The notes: a model not told the origin generated them from the letters alone. DNA of 64,000 nucleotides from SZAS-7 sp964514655 (GCA_964514655.1 CAZEQY010000012.1:34337-98336); one strand, 5' to 3'. Shown: positions 40,524 to 49,159, counted from the stretch's first letter. Numbers and translations are program-made.

Positions 40524-40621
40524 GAGGGGCCAACCCCCTCTACAATTCTGGATAAAATTTCCCAGTGAACTTTAATTTAATAGATGCTACAATTTTCTAT
40601 TTCAATACAATTGGATTATCT

Positions 40622-41140
40622 ATGAAGAAAATGGTTTTGATTATAACTTTATTGTCTTTTGTTTTTACAAGTTGTAATACTATAGTGCATAAAGAAGAGC
40701 AAGAGGTGCTTATTTCTTCATCGCCGGAAAATGCGCAAATTGTAGTTGATGGAAAATATTATGGAGTGACGCCCTCAGTCGTTGCTTTGACCCCTCAAGA
40801 TTCACACGAAATCGTTATTACGAAAGAGGGATTTCGTGCTGAAACGTATCACCTCCAATCGAAAGTAGCACCCCAAAAGCTCGCTAAAAATCTTGCTTTT
40901 CCCATAGGAGGCCTATTGGTTGGAGGTGCGGCAGGCGCGGCTCTTGTTGGGGGCGTAGCAGGCGGCCCAATTGCAGCTGCGATCGGAGCGTTCCTCATTG
41001 GGCTTGCAGCTTGCGTGGGACTAGTTACCGGCACAATAGTCGGTGTTGTTGGAACAGGGGTAGATGCGCATACGGGGGAAGCTAACAACTTAGCCTCAGA
41101 AAAGGTGCACCTACAGCTTGAACCCGCAAAACCTTCATAA
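40622..41140 (+). CDS. PEGA-domain lipoprotein with glycine-zipper segment
   Basis: About 172 aa from the ATG at 40622. A lipoprotein signal (LIITLLSFVFTSCNT) is followed by a PEGA domain (VLISSSPENAQIVVDGKYYGVTPSVVALTPQDSHEIVITKEGF), a surface-layer-like beta domain named for its PEGA motif (SPENA and GxTP here). A Gly/Ala-rich hydrophobic region then follows (GGLLVGGAAGAALVGGVAGG...AACVGLVTGTIVGVVG), with a glycine-zipper pattern suitable for membrane packing. The gene lies alone between the two tRNA-Tyr copies, which suggests arrival with an integrated element. Confidence 0.78.
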   Translation: MKKMVLIITLLSFVFTSCNTIVHKEEQEVLISSSPENAQIVVDGKYYGVTPSVVALTPQDSHEIVITKEGFRAETYHLQSKVAPQKLAKNLAFPIGGLLVGGAAGAALVGGVAGGPIAAAIGAFLIGLAACVGLVTGTIVGVVGTGVDAHTGEANNLASEKVHLQLEPAKPS

Positions 41141-41409
41141 CACCAGCTTTTCAGCAAGAAAGAATCGGGCTGAATACTAACAGCTGTGGCTTGCAAATCG
41201 CCGAACTGGTTACACACCCTATTGCATAGCACGTTATCCGGTCCTCGCCACTCATAACCAGCTCATACCCATATATTTGAGAGCACAAAGAATTCAATTT
41301 TACTCTACACACACAACCTCGCGCTTTTGTAAGAAAAACAGGCTATCATTTCTTACAAAAAACGGGGTCAAAAACGGGGTTCTCTTTAGATACCATATAG
41401 TTTAAAATG

Positions 41410-41492
41410 TGGGAGTGGTTGGATTTGAACCAACGTAGTCCGGAGACGAGGGATTTACAGTCCCTTGCAATTGGCCGCTATGCGACACTCCC
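41410..41492 (-). tRNA. tRNA-Tyr (GTA)
   Basis: The acceptor stem GGGAGTG/CACTCCC, anticodon arm AGGGA-CTGTAAA-TCCCT with anticodon GTA, long variable arm (CGTCTCCGGACTAC) and T arm GTTGG-TTCAAAT-CCAAC are all intact. CCA is not encoded. It is followed by tRNA-Thr upstream in the same direction. Confidence 0.95.
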
Positions 41493-41510
41493 AGGGAAGG
41501 AAAAAAAGAA

Positions 41511-41583
41511 TGCTGACAGTAGGAATTGAACCCACAACCATCCGATTACAAATCGGGCGCTCTACCAATTGAGCTATGTCAGC
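41511..41583 (-). tRNA. tRNA-Thr (TGT)
   Basis: Acceptor stem GCTGACA/TGTCAGC, anticodon arm CCGAT-TTTGTAA-ATCGG-type stem with anticodon TGT, and T arm TGTGGGTTCAATTCCTAC. It lies 18 bp upstream of tRNA-Tyr and is co-transcribed with it. Confidence 0.93.
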
Positions 41584-41650
41584 ATTTAATGGCATAACTG
41601 TATATCATAGGTCGGAGATTATGAACAAGCGATTTGTTGTTTTTTTTGGC

Positions 41651-41929
41651 CTACTGCTTAAAATTGCGGGGTTTGGGCAAGATGGGAACCTCAGCTTCCT
41701 TGGTTGAAGCTTTTGACTCTGGTATAGTTGTGGGGGCCAATTTAGGGTTATCATCGGTCTCTAGGGCTTGGATAATGCGGCTTGCAAGAGAAGATACAGG
41801 ATTAGTTCCTGCCTCCTGAGAAATATAGGCACGCTCAGTTTTTTTGATCTCTTGCTGGATCTTGCCGTGGCATTTTTTATACTTTAGCCCCGAGCCACAA
41901 GGGCAGGGATCATTACGCTTTGCATTCAT
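41651..41929 (-). CDS. SEC-C motif protein
   Basis: A 92-aa protein with an N-terminal SEC-C zinc motif (DPCPCGSGLKYKKCHGK), the same motif found at the SecA C-terminus and in several ribosome- or chaperone-associated proteins. The rest is a Lys/Pro/Ser-rich disordered segment. The start ATG is at 41927-41929. It is divergent from the TtcA-like gene (40-bp gap), and downstream of it on this strand lie the tRNA-Thr and tRNA-Tyr genes. Confidence 0.83.
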   Translation of the reverse strand: MNAKRNDPCPCGSGLKYKKCHGKIQQEIKKTERAYISQEAGTNPVSSLASRIIQALETDDNPKLAPTTIPESKASTKEAEVPILPKPRNFKQ

Positions 41930-41969
41930 AGGCTTGTATTACTTTGTGAAACAGGGTATTATATATCTC

Positions 41970-42722
41970 ATGAATGCAACAATATGTCAAGTAAAGCCGC
42001 CATGGAGCGGACTCGGAAAAAGGCTCGAAAGCGCTACGCGCAAGGCTATGTTTGATTTTGGCCTCGTAGAGGGCGTTACAAACCTCGCTGTTGCCCTAAG
42101 CGGCGGCAAAGATAGCCTTACGCTGCTTTTTCTTTTAAACGCAATTTCCGGTAAAGGATTTCCACCATTTAAAATTACTGCTATAAATGTCAGTGGTGAA
42201 TTTACCTGCGGCGCAAGTATCAGTGGAGGCTACCTTGAAGCTGTATGCAAGGACTTGAATATCCCACTTATTGTCAGAACATCTGAAAAAAAACTTGAAA
42301 ACCTAGAATGCTACGGCTGTTCAAGAGAGAGGAGATCAATGCTCTTTAAGGCAGCTCTTGAAGCCGGTTGCGAATCAATTGCCTTTGGCCATCATAGCGA
42401 TGACAATGCCCAAACACTACTCATGAACCTTCTTCATAAAGGTGAATTTGCAGGGCTTTTACCAAAGCTACATATGCGCGACTTTGGCATTACTATTGTC
42501 AGACCGCTCATATACATCTCTGAAGCCGATATCAAGCAATTTGCAAAGATGCACGGTTTTGCACGTATTACCTGCCGCTGCCCTGTAGGGCAAAATTCCG
42601 TGCGCAAAAAAACGGATACACTTATCAGCGAAATAGAAGCCCTTTATCCCAATGCACGAGCTAACATTGCCTCTGCAGGTCTCATCTACGGTTCAAATAA
42701 AGCTACGAGGAATTATGACTGA
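41970..42722 (+). CDS. TtcA-like PP-loop ATPase (tRNA thiolation)
   Basis: About 250 aa from the ATG at 41970. It has the PP-loop SGGKDSLTLLFLLNA, then HHSDDNAQTLLMNLLHKGE typical of the TtcA/TilS superfamily, and Cys pairs CYGCSRERR (CxxC) and RCPVGQNSVRK that in TtcA hold an iron-sulfur cluster. TtcA installs 2-thiocytidine at position 32 of tRNA. TilS would lack the CxxC pair, so TtcA is favoured. The stop overlaps the MoxR start by 8 bp, indicating an operon. Confidence 0.87.
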   Translation: MNATICQVKPPWSGLGKRLESATRKAMFDFGLVEGVTNLAVALSGGKDSLTLLFLLNAISGKGFPPFKITAINVSGEFTCGASISGGYLEAVCKDLNIPLIVRTSEKKLENLECYGCSRERRSMLFKAALEAGCESIAFGHHSDDNAQTLLMNLLHKGEFAGLLPKLHMRDFGITIVRPLIYISEADIKQFAKMHGFARITCRCPVGQNSVRKKTDTLISEIEALYPNARANIASAGLIYGSNKATRNYD

Positions 42723-43563
42723 ATCACAATCATTTCAAGAAAGTAGAATTACTATCCAAGGAATAGAACTTGCTCTTGCCTGCCCAGATGAGCTTTCCAA
42801 CACTTGGGTAGGTCAAAGAGATGTTATGGAGCAACTTCTTGCTGCATGGCTAGTCATCGACCAAAAAGACATTCCCCTAAGCCCGCGCCTCATTGGCAAG
42901 CCGGGCGTCGGCAAGACAACCCTCGCCTATGCCGCCGCAAAGACCATCAACCGCGATGTATATATCTACCAGTGCACCATGGATACACGCCCAGAAGACC
43001 TGCTCATTACTCCCGTTGTAGATAAATCTGGAGGCATACGCTACGTTGCTTCATCACTTGTTACTGCCATGATACGCGGCCAGGTTTGCATCTTGGACGA
43101 AGGCAACCGCATGGGCGAAAAATCCTGGGCATCACTTGCTCCCCTTTTGGATGCAAGGCGCTATATAGAATCTATCGTAGCGGGCTTAAAGATCGCCGCA
43201 CACCCTGACTTTCGCATATGCGTGACTACAAACGAAGATGCATCTACATTTGAAATTCCCGAATATATCCATAGCCGATTGCAGCCACAAATTTACATAG
43301 ACTTTCCCGAGCCTGAAGAAGAAAGGCGCATACTTTCAGAAAACCTGCCCTTTGTAGATGATGCCATCCTCGACTATGTGGTAGCCTTTTTACAGCGCGC
43401 CCACATAAACGATGAGCGCTACACCGTGCGCGACGGCATGAATATTGCCCGCTATGCAGCAAAGCGCCTAAAAAGCGTTACTGAAAAAGCCGATATGACT
43501 GCTATTTTGAGACAAGCTGTAGCTATGACGCTAGGAGATGAAGCATTAGTATATGCCCTCTAA
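42715..43563 (+). CDS. MoxR-family AAA+ ATPase
   Basis: A 282-aa protein from the ATG at 42715 (GAGG upstream). It contains Walker A GKPGVGKTTLAYAAA, a MoxR-type second segment TRPEDLLITPV, Walker B QVCILDEGNRMGEKSWASL with sensor region ICVTTNED and an arginine-finger-like SRLQPQIYIDFPEPEEERRIL. MoxR proteins are chaperone-like ATPases that usually work with a von Willebrand A (vWA) protein. No vWA gene is next to it; the following large gene overlaps it by 11 bp and is the likely partner. Confidence 0.9.
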   Translation: MTESQSFQESRITIQGIELALACPDELSNTWVGQRDVMEQLLAAWLVIDQKDIPLSPRLIGKPGVGKTTLAYAAAKTINRDVYIYQCTMDTRPEDLLITPVVDKSGGIRYVASSLVTAMIRGQVCILDEGNRMGEKSWASLAPLLDARRYIESIVAGLKIAAHPDFRICVTTNEDASTFEIPEYIHSRLQPQIYIDFPEPEEERRILSENLPFVDDAILDYVVAFLQRAHINDERYTVRDGMNIARYAAKRLKSVTEKADMTAILRQAVAMTLGDEALVYAL

Positions 43564-45352
43564 CGCATACTGGATAACTCAAGGCAACATCCACATCATC
43601 CCTGCAATCCACTATAACATGGAACTTGCAGCCTGTGTTCGTCTTGCCTGCTGTGAGCTACAACCAGACTGTGTGGCTGTAGAGCTGCCGGAAACCATGC
43701 AGGAAGCATTTTTGCACGCCACAAGCCGCCTTCCTGACGTTAGCATCATCACGGCAAAATCGCATGTCGAGACGCTTGTATTTCCCGTAGAGCCTTGCGA
43801 TGCTAGCTACGAAGCATTACGCTACGCTCAAGAGATGCAGCTTCCCGCCTTTTGTATAGATTTAGACGTTACAGGCTATCCCAAGCATGACGAGCTATTG
43901 CCAGATCCTTATTCCATAACAAAAATAGGCCTTAAGTCATACTATGAAGCCTATTCTGGCACTATAAGACCTGATCCACAAGTTCGCGGCGTGCAAGATA
44001 GATCGCGCGAGCTTTATATGGCAAAACGCTTAAGAGAGCTTTCATTTAGCTATGAAAAAATCGTAGTAATAGCAGGTTTTGGTCATGTTCAGGGCATACT
44101 TAACCACCTAAAAGATAGCTCATATCCCCAACTAGAACATGAAGAGCGCACTGAAATTAGCATTAGCACCTATTCTGAAGACTCAGTTCGAGAGATGCTT
44201 GCCGAATGTGGCTGGATAAGCACATGTTATGAAGAGTGGCGCTCTGACATGCTGCTATTTCCCGATAGAAATAAGCTTTACTATAACCTGCTAAAAAATG
44301 CACTCATCCCATACGAAGAAAAAATCCGCCGAAAAGTGCCAGCACATACCCTAAAAACGCTCTTTACCTTCTGTCGCAACTGGGCCTTTATTCGGGGCAT
44401 GCTCTTGCCGGACTTTATTCAGCTATTAGGTGCTGCAAAAGGCTGTGTAGATCATAATTTTGCCTACGAAGTATGGAAGCTTGGATCAGAATACCCCCAC
44501 TACAAAAATATAGACGATCTACCAGTATCAGAACTTTCTATAGAGGATGTGTGGGGATCATCAAGGCGCATACACTTTCACCTAAAGTCGCCATCTGAAA
44601 AAAGCCTTTTTTGGAGAAGGCTGCGTAAAGACCAGCGAGGCAGCTTGCACTACCCACCAAACCCTTTTTCTATCTGTTCATACCCTCCAGAAGATAGCGT
44701 GGTAGAAAAATTTGGCCTCTACTTAAAGAAAAAAGGGGTACAGCAGCAAACAGAAGAGGGCGAGCATACAGTGCCTTTTTCGAGTAGCTTAGAAGATGGC
44801 ATCGATGTTCGAGAGACCATTCGCCACTGGCCAGAAAAAAAGCTCTACGTAAAAACTCGTGGAAGGCCGCCAGGACTTGTAGGATCTTGCGTTGTGATCT
44901 TTGATGAAGATATAAAGCAAGATCGCTATCCGGCAAGGATGACATGGCTTGGAGAAAACGACCAAGAATCAGACATGGCATTTTATGCAACTTCGATGTC
45001 TGAAGATATAGTGGGCCCAGGCATTGCCCGCTGCGAATATGGCGGCTTTATGCTCTCATACCCTGCAAAACGCGTCTATGACGTATGGAGCGACCCTGAC
45101 TATAGCGAGCTTGCCCATAAGCATGAAGTGCTGCTTGCTGCAGCTATAGACTATTCTCGGCGTCCTGTTGTTGTCTATGCAGGCCTACATCCGCCAGAAG
45201 AGCACCTTAAAGCCTATGCAAACCGCCAAGGAAAGCGCATACTCTATATTCCCCTTGCCCAGTTTTCAGAAACTGTCATCCAAAAACTGCGTACGTTTCA
45301 TATTCTCGATGGCCAAGATAAACGGAAGATTGCTGATGAGTACATATATTAA
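43553..45352 (+). CDS. Large TraB/EreA-like protein, partner of MoxR
   Basis: A 599-aa soluble protein. The N-terminal ~220 residues look like the TraB/ChaN/EreA superfamily: IHIIPAIHYNMELA, CVAVELPETMQEAFL (Glu-x-Pro) and IVVIAGFGHVQGILNHL (Gly-His). The C-terminal ~250 residues form a second conserved-looking domain (DGIDVRETIRHWPEKKLYVKT, PGLVGSCVVIFDED, MAFYATSMSEDIVGPGIARCEYGGFMLSYP). Overlap with moxR implies co-translation. MoxR systems with TraB/EreA-like partners occur in other bacteria, sometimes with a vWA. The substrate or trigger is unknown. The gene ends inside the next start. Confidence 0.72.
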   Translation: MPSNAYWITQGNIHIIPAIHYNMELAACVRLACCELQPDCVAVELPETMQEAFLHATSRLPDVSIITAKSHVETLVFPVEPCDASYEALRYAQEMQLPAFCIDLDVTGYPKHDELLPDPYSITKIGLKSYYEAYSGTIRPDPQVRGVQDRSRELYMAKRLRELSFSYEKIVVIAGFGHVQGILNHLKDSSYPQLEHEERTEISISTYSEDSVREMLAECGWISTCYEEWRSDMLLFPDRNKLYYNLLKNALIPYEEKIRRKVPAHTLKTLFTFCRNWAFIRGMLLPDFIQLLGAAKGCVDHNFAYEVWKLGSEYPHYKNIDDLPVSELSIEDVWGSSRRIHFHLKSPSEKSLFWRRLRKDQRGSLHYPPNPFSICSYPPEDSVVEKFGLYLKKKGVQQQTEEGEHTVPFSSSLEDGIDVRETIRHWPEKKLYVKTRGRPPGLVGSCVVIFDEDIKQDRYPARMTWLGENDQESDMAFYATSMSEDIVGPGIARCEYGGFMLSYPAKRVYDVWSDPDYSELAHKHEVLLAAAIDYSRRPVVVYAGLHPPEEHLKAYANRQGKRILYIPLAQFSETVIQKLRTFHILDGQDKRKIADEYIY

Positions 45353-46379
45353 ACTACTATCTTTGCTTCTTTTGCTAGCGGCCCCCCTTCAAGCTATTGT
45401 GGAAAACTCTATAATTCCTGTTATGGAATACTACCGTAACTCCAAAAATATCGACGCCAAAAAGTACACCAAGAGCCAGTATGAAAACATACTAGAAGCA
45501 TTGAAGGTAAAGGAAGCAAGCTTTCGCGTTGCAAGCTACAATATGCTCTTTGATCGCTATGACCACCTACTTGCAAAGCCCTATCGCTGGAGAGCAAGAA
45601 TCGACCGCATTTTAGACATCATCGACGACATGCACGCTGACCTTATCTGCTTTCAGGAACTCTACCCAAACCAGATTGAAGAGCTGCTTAAAGAGCTCTC
45701 TACAGATTATGGCTTTGTTGGCAAGCTGCCTCAATCCGGCCAGGAGCCTTGTGAGATAAATGGCATGTTATACCGTAAAGAGCGCTTTACCCTGCAAAAA
45801 CATACTGTCCATTATATCTCTGAAACGCCGGATGTTATTTCGCCGGATCCCTACTCAAACGAGCCCCGAACGGCAGTAGAAGCCCATTTTATCGACCGTA
45901 AAACTCAAAAAGAATTTGCCGCATTTTGCACGCAGGTTGCCTTTAGCTCTGCTGATGCTAGAGAATATGCTGCAAACTTTCTTGTAAAGCTTGTTGCCAC
46001 TATATGCCAAAATAAGCCCTGCCTACTAGCCGGAGACTTTAACAGTTTTTCACCTCACGTAGATGACCCCCACGTTCCCTTTTTTGATGGAATGTCGGTG
46101 CTAAGGACCATCACAAGCAAGTGCCTTCGTAACTCTCGCGATATTGCACTCATTGGCACTGTCGGCCCAACATCGACCTACACAAACCGCCCAGGCGCCA
46201 TACTCCCCTTCCAAGGCACCGGCACACCAGGCATTATCCTTGACCACATCTTTGTGACAAATAGCATAAAAATCATCATCAGCGGCGTTCAGCCGGCTCA
46301 AGTCGACGGTATGTACGCATCTGATCACCTCCCCGTCATCGCCGACTGCATAATGATGACCGCCAAGCCTGCAGAATAG
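45336..46379 (+). CDS. Exported endonuclease/exonuclease/phosphatase-family protein
   Basis: About 347 aa from the ATG at 45336 with a signal peptide (LLSLLLLLAAPLQA). It has the EEP fold motifs: FRVASYNMLFDRY (metal Asn), ICFQELYPNQ (Glu), LLAGDFNSFSPHV (Asp/Asn) and DGMYASDHLPVIADC (SDHLP, catalytic His). EEP members are DNases, sphingomyelinases or inositol phosphatases; the exported form could act on extracellular nucleic acid or host lipid, and the sequence does not decide. It overlaps the preceding gene by 17 bp. Confidence 0.86.
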   Translation: MSTYIKLLSLLLLLAAPLQAIVENSIIPVMEYYRNSKNIDAKKYTKSQYENILEALKVKEASFRVASYNMLFDRYDHLLAKPYRWRARIDRILDIIDDMHADLICFQELYPNQIEELLKELSTDYGFVGKLPQSGQEPCEINGMLYRKERFTLQKHTVHYISETPDVISPDPYSNEPRTAVEAHFIDRKTQKEFAAFCTQVAFSSADAREYAANFLVKLVATICQNKPCLLAGDFNSFSPHVDDPHVPFFDGMSVLRTITSKCLRNSRDIALIGTVGPTSTYTNRPGAILPFQGTGTPGIILDHIFVTNSIKIIISGVQPAQVDGMYASDHLPVIADCIMMTAKPAE

Positions 46380-46410
46380 CCTAGAAACACGCAACCTCAT
46401 TGGAGTTTAT

Positions 46411-46824
46411 ATGTCATCTCAAGATTCTTCGCTTCCTTGGTATAAGAATGGGTTGCGGTTCAAGTGTACAGAATGCGGAAAGTGCTGCACAGGAGCTCCC
46501 GGATTTGTTTGGCTTACTCTTGAAGAAATGGAAGCTATTGCAAAGCACTTAGATATCACTCTTGACTTATTTAAAAGAAAGTATGTACGCATGCGCAACA
46601 ACCGCTATTCACTTATCGAAAAGAAGTCAAAAAATAATGCGTGTGTTTTTTTAGAAGAAAATAAGTGTCAAATCTACCAAGCAAGACCCAAGCAATGTCG
46701 AACATTTCCTTGGTGGAAAGAAAACCTCAATACTGAAGAAAGCTGGAAACTTGCAGCCATTGACTGCGAAGGCATCAATGATCAAGCCCCCCTCGTCCCA
46801 CTCAGTGAAATTACACTTGATTGA
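46411..46824 (+). CDS. YkgJ-family Cys-cluster protein, paralogue
   Basis: A 137-aa paralogue of the protein at 15415-15831: FKCTECGKCCTGAPGFVW, then CVFLEENKCQIYQARPKQCRTFPWWKENL, and a final CEGIND shared with the other copy. The Cys spacing is the same, so both probably bind the same cluster. It ends the plus-strand operon and is followed by a terminator hairpin carrying the second 281-bp element. Confidence 0.84.
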   Translation: MSSQDSSLPWYKNGLRFKCTECGKCCTGAPGFVWLTLEEMEAIAKHLDITLDLFKRKYVRMRNNRYSLIEKKSKNNACVFLEENKCQIYQARPKQCRTFPWWKENLNTEESWKLAAIDCEGINDQAPLVPLSEITLD

Positions 46825-46885
46825 GTAAATGTTATCGTTTTGGCGCCAGATTGGGACTTTCTTCCGCGAACTAAAAATGAACTTT

Positions 46886-46911
46886 TTGCAGTAGCTGAAC
46901 AGCTACTGCAA
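46886..46911. terminator. Terminator-like hairpin, left copy (second locus)
   Basis: TTGCAGTAGCTG-AA-CAGCTACTGCAA is a perfect 12-bp stem with a 2-base loop, repeated without change at 47195-47220. It has nothing in common with the hairpin at 20457 except its position relative to the element. Confidence 0.72.
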
Positions 46912-46912
46912 T

Positions 46913-47193
46913 CTCGAGTTTGGACATTTGCAATTTGCGAGCTTAAAGCTCGCTCTGGAGTGCGGTAATTTTTTTACCGCTCTTAATTTTCGACCACACA
47001 CCTTGCCCTCGTAAAGGTCCAGTACATACAAATACCCTCACACTATGCCGCGCTTCAAAGCCAAATACTTTTACCTGCTTTTTAGCTTTGGAGGCAATTG
47101 TTGCGACGGTGCGTGGTCTAAAATTAAGAGCGGTAAATAATTACCGCACTCCAAAGAAGCCTTCGGCTTCACACGCAAATGTCCAAACTCGAG
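46913..47193. mobile_element. 281-bp palindromic MITE-like element, copy 2
   Basis: It has the same length and structure as 20482-20762, with intact CTCGAGTTTGGACATTTG ends. Here the internal hairpin GCGAGCTT-AAGCTCGC is perfect, while copy 1 has lost it. The hairpin GAAGCC-TTC-GGCTTC differs from copy 1 (GAGGCC-TTC-GGCCTC) by a paired G-C to A-T exchange. Extra T residues at 46912 and 47194 separate it from the flanking hairpins. It encodes no protein. Confidence 0.8.
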
Positions 47194-47194
47194 T

Positions 47195-47220
47195 TTGCAG
47201 TAGCTGAACAGCTACTGCAA
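47195..47220. terminator. Terminator-like hairpin, right copy (second locus)
   Basis: An exact copy of the 26-bp hairpin at 46886. It lies 12 bases beyond the stop of the convergent 211-aa gene, so it can terminate that gene. Confidence 0.72.
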
Positions 47221-47232
47221 TTAGGCATACTG

Positions 47233-47868
47233 CTAGTCATAGTCAATATACTCTCGTACCGGTAAAGGTTTATCGCGCGCGAGTGCATCATATTTTGCTT
47301 GGGCTTCAGGAAATACGTGCCGGTTAGCATCCCAGCCTTGATCCATTCCGCTCAGAGGATGCTGACGAATGCTATAACCAGGGTCAGAATTATATATAAA
47401 GTTATACACAAATTCTTTTCGTGCCTTATCATCTCCAAGAAGCTCTGGGTGCTGTTTAGCAAAAGCTATTTCCGCATCTAGCTCAACTTTCAGCCAATAG
47501 CGTTTATCTCCTGTGCAACTGGCATTATAACCATCGATTACCCCCTTAATAATGCCTCCAGGAATAGCTACGATTGCAGCTGGGGGAAAAAGCACGCTAA
47601 TTGCTATTGCGCCGATGATAGATAAGGCACTATCTCCAGAAGCGCTTTTTTCTTTCGATTGCATGGCATTGAAATTCGCTTCAAGAACCTTGATGCGAGC
47701 ATCATGTAGCACCTTTGCACTCTGTGAATCTTTACCTGCCGATAAAGCTGCAAGAGTTACCGCTAACGCCCCCGAACTATCATACTTCAAACTTGGAAGA
47801 TCGCTTCTTGGAACCTCATTTTGCCCCACAGCAACTCCTGTGATACCGCCAATATTACTACTTGCCAT
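47233..47868 (-). CDS. Unknown protein with central hydrophobic hairpin
   Basis: A 211-aa protein. The first ~85 residues are polar and helical and end in a Ser/Lys-rich stretch. The central segment (SALSIIGAIAISVLFPPAAIVAIPGGIIKGV) is hydrophobic for ~30 residues with a Pro-Pro turn, enough for a two-helix membrane hairpin. The C-terminal ~90 residues are soluble (YWLKVELDAEIAFAKQHPELL). No signal peptide. This layout is seen in chlamydial inclusion-membrane or other type III substrates, but that remains inference. Confidence 0.6.
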   Translation of the reverse strand: MASSNIGGITGVAVGQNEVPRSDLPSLKYDSSGALAVTLAALSAGKDSQSAKVLHDARIKVLEANFNAMQSKEKSASGDSALSIIGAIAISVLFPPAAIVAIPGGIIKGVIDGYNASCTGDKRYWLKVELDAEIAFAKQHPELLGDDKARKEFVYNFIYNSDPGYSIRQHPLSGMDQGWDANRHVFPEAQAKYDALARDKPLPVREYIDYD

Positions 47869-47943
47869 AATAGCCTCCTTGTTTTGTGGCTGGCTATATG
47901 TATAAAATGGCAGCGTCTTTCTTACGTATCCGTAATTTTTACC

Positions 47944-49014
47944 CTATTTAAGCCGCATCTCAGAAAGAAGATGCTCCGCGCGGACGATTTCTTCTTTGAT
48001 AGTTTTGAAGCTATCCAGAACCCTTTTGGTGTGGGCGCTTATTTTGACAAAGCGCTCTGCATCCATTTTGAGGTACTCTAAAAGCTGTTCCACATCATCT
48101 AAAGAGCCCTCATGTAGGCGCATGAATATATCATTCACTCGATCTTCTAATGTGGCAAGGTAGCTCATGGCAAGGCTTGCCTCTTCCAGCTGGTGCTTCA
48201 CAAGCTGGGGAAAGGGCTCTTCTAGTATAATTTCACCATCTTCTTCATTCACCACAACTATGGCCCGTTCTGTAGATTCTGTCATGGCATCAATCGTTAA
48301 AAGACCAAGCTCCACAAGCGAATTTCGCCTGTCATCTACATTTGATTTCCATACGAAAAAGGCATGTAAATCATCCGTCACAAGACGGGACTCAGACATG
48401 CCTAATAACTCAGATATTATGGGATAGAGATAGCCATCAATTTGAAATTCGCGCATCTGTTGTTGATCAGATGGCCACGTACAGCTTTCGATGGCATGCT
48501 TTTTGTAGTTTGCCAGCACCTCTAAATCCTTATCTATCGACTGCTTAATAAGGTTTTGGGCTACCTGAACGATCTTTCGTTTAAGCTTATTTTCATCGCT
48601 AAACTGTGAATAAAGCTCTACACTCTCTATAGCCTGGCTGAGCAGGTTGTGTAGGTGCTTTTCTTCTCTAGCAGGCTCTTTTAGGTCCTTTATGAGCCCT
48701 CTTGCGTGATCAACCATAGGGTCAATGCACTTTGAGATAAACCCTGAAGCTGTTTTGCCAAATTCCTGAATAAGTTTAAGCTTGATTTCGTCCAAATGGT
48801 TGCAGATGACTTCTGCGTTTGCAATAACTTCGCTTGTTTTTTGCTGCTGGAGCGTGATCTCTCTAGCTATGTGTACAGGGGGCATAGCCTGCTCTTTTTG
48901 GGCCTCCATGCGTGCCTGCTCAGTGATCAGCTCGCCTAGCCAGCCAAAAAAATTGCCTACGTGAGAGAAAATGCTACGCTTATCATCTTCTGGGGGCATG
49001 CAGTTTGTCTCCAA
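47944..49014 (-). CDS. Unknown helical coiled-coil protein
   Basis: A 356-aa, mainly helical, acidic protein without signal or clear membrane segments (FFGWLGELITEQA near the start is amphipathic). Long heptad-like stretches (EITLQQQKTSEVIANAEVICNHLDEIKLKLIQ; ESVELYSQFSDENKLKRKIVQ) suggest coiled coils. No family is recognised. It is 75 bp downstream of no obvious partner; the 47233 gene lies on the same strand beyond it. Structural, regulatory or effector roles are all open. Confidence 0.6.
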   Translation of the reverse strand: METNCMPPEDDKRSIFSHVGNFFGWLGELITEQARMEAQKEQAMPPVHIAREITLQQQKTSEVIANAEVICNHLDEIKLKLIQEFGKTASGFISKCIDPMVDHARGLIKDLKEPAREEKHLHNLLSQAIESVELYSQFSDENKLKRKIVQVAQNLIKQSIDKDLEVLANYKKHAIESCTWPSDQQQMREFQIDGYLYPIISELLGMSESRLVTDDLHAFFVWKSNVDDRRNSLVELGLLTIDAMTESTERAIVVVNEEDGEIILEEPFPQLVKHQLEEASLAMSYLATLEDRVNDIFMRLHEGSLDDVEQLLEYLKMDAERFVKISAHTKRVLDSFKTIKEEIVRAEHLLSEMRLK

Positions 49015-49159
49015 AAATGCAAATTCACCTACTCTCTATACTATCATTATACACACGCCTTAATTTTTATAAACTATTTATTTTAACTAATTATCCTTGT
49101 CCTAAATTGTCTAGGGGACGTAGAATGTTGGCACTTGAACGTCAGATTTTGACGTTTTA

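Noticed and set aside
42715..45352. Complete MoxR-vWA chaperone system
   Set aside because: No von Willebrand A domain with a MIDAS motif (DxSxS) is visible in the partner or neighbours, so the pair is described without it.
46380..47232. An rRNA or regulatory RNA gene in the long non-coding gap
   Set aside because: The gap is explained by the 281-bp element and its flanking hairpins; no rRNA-like sequence is present.
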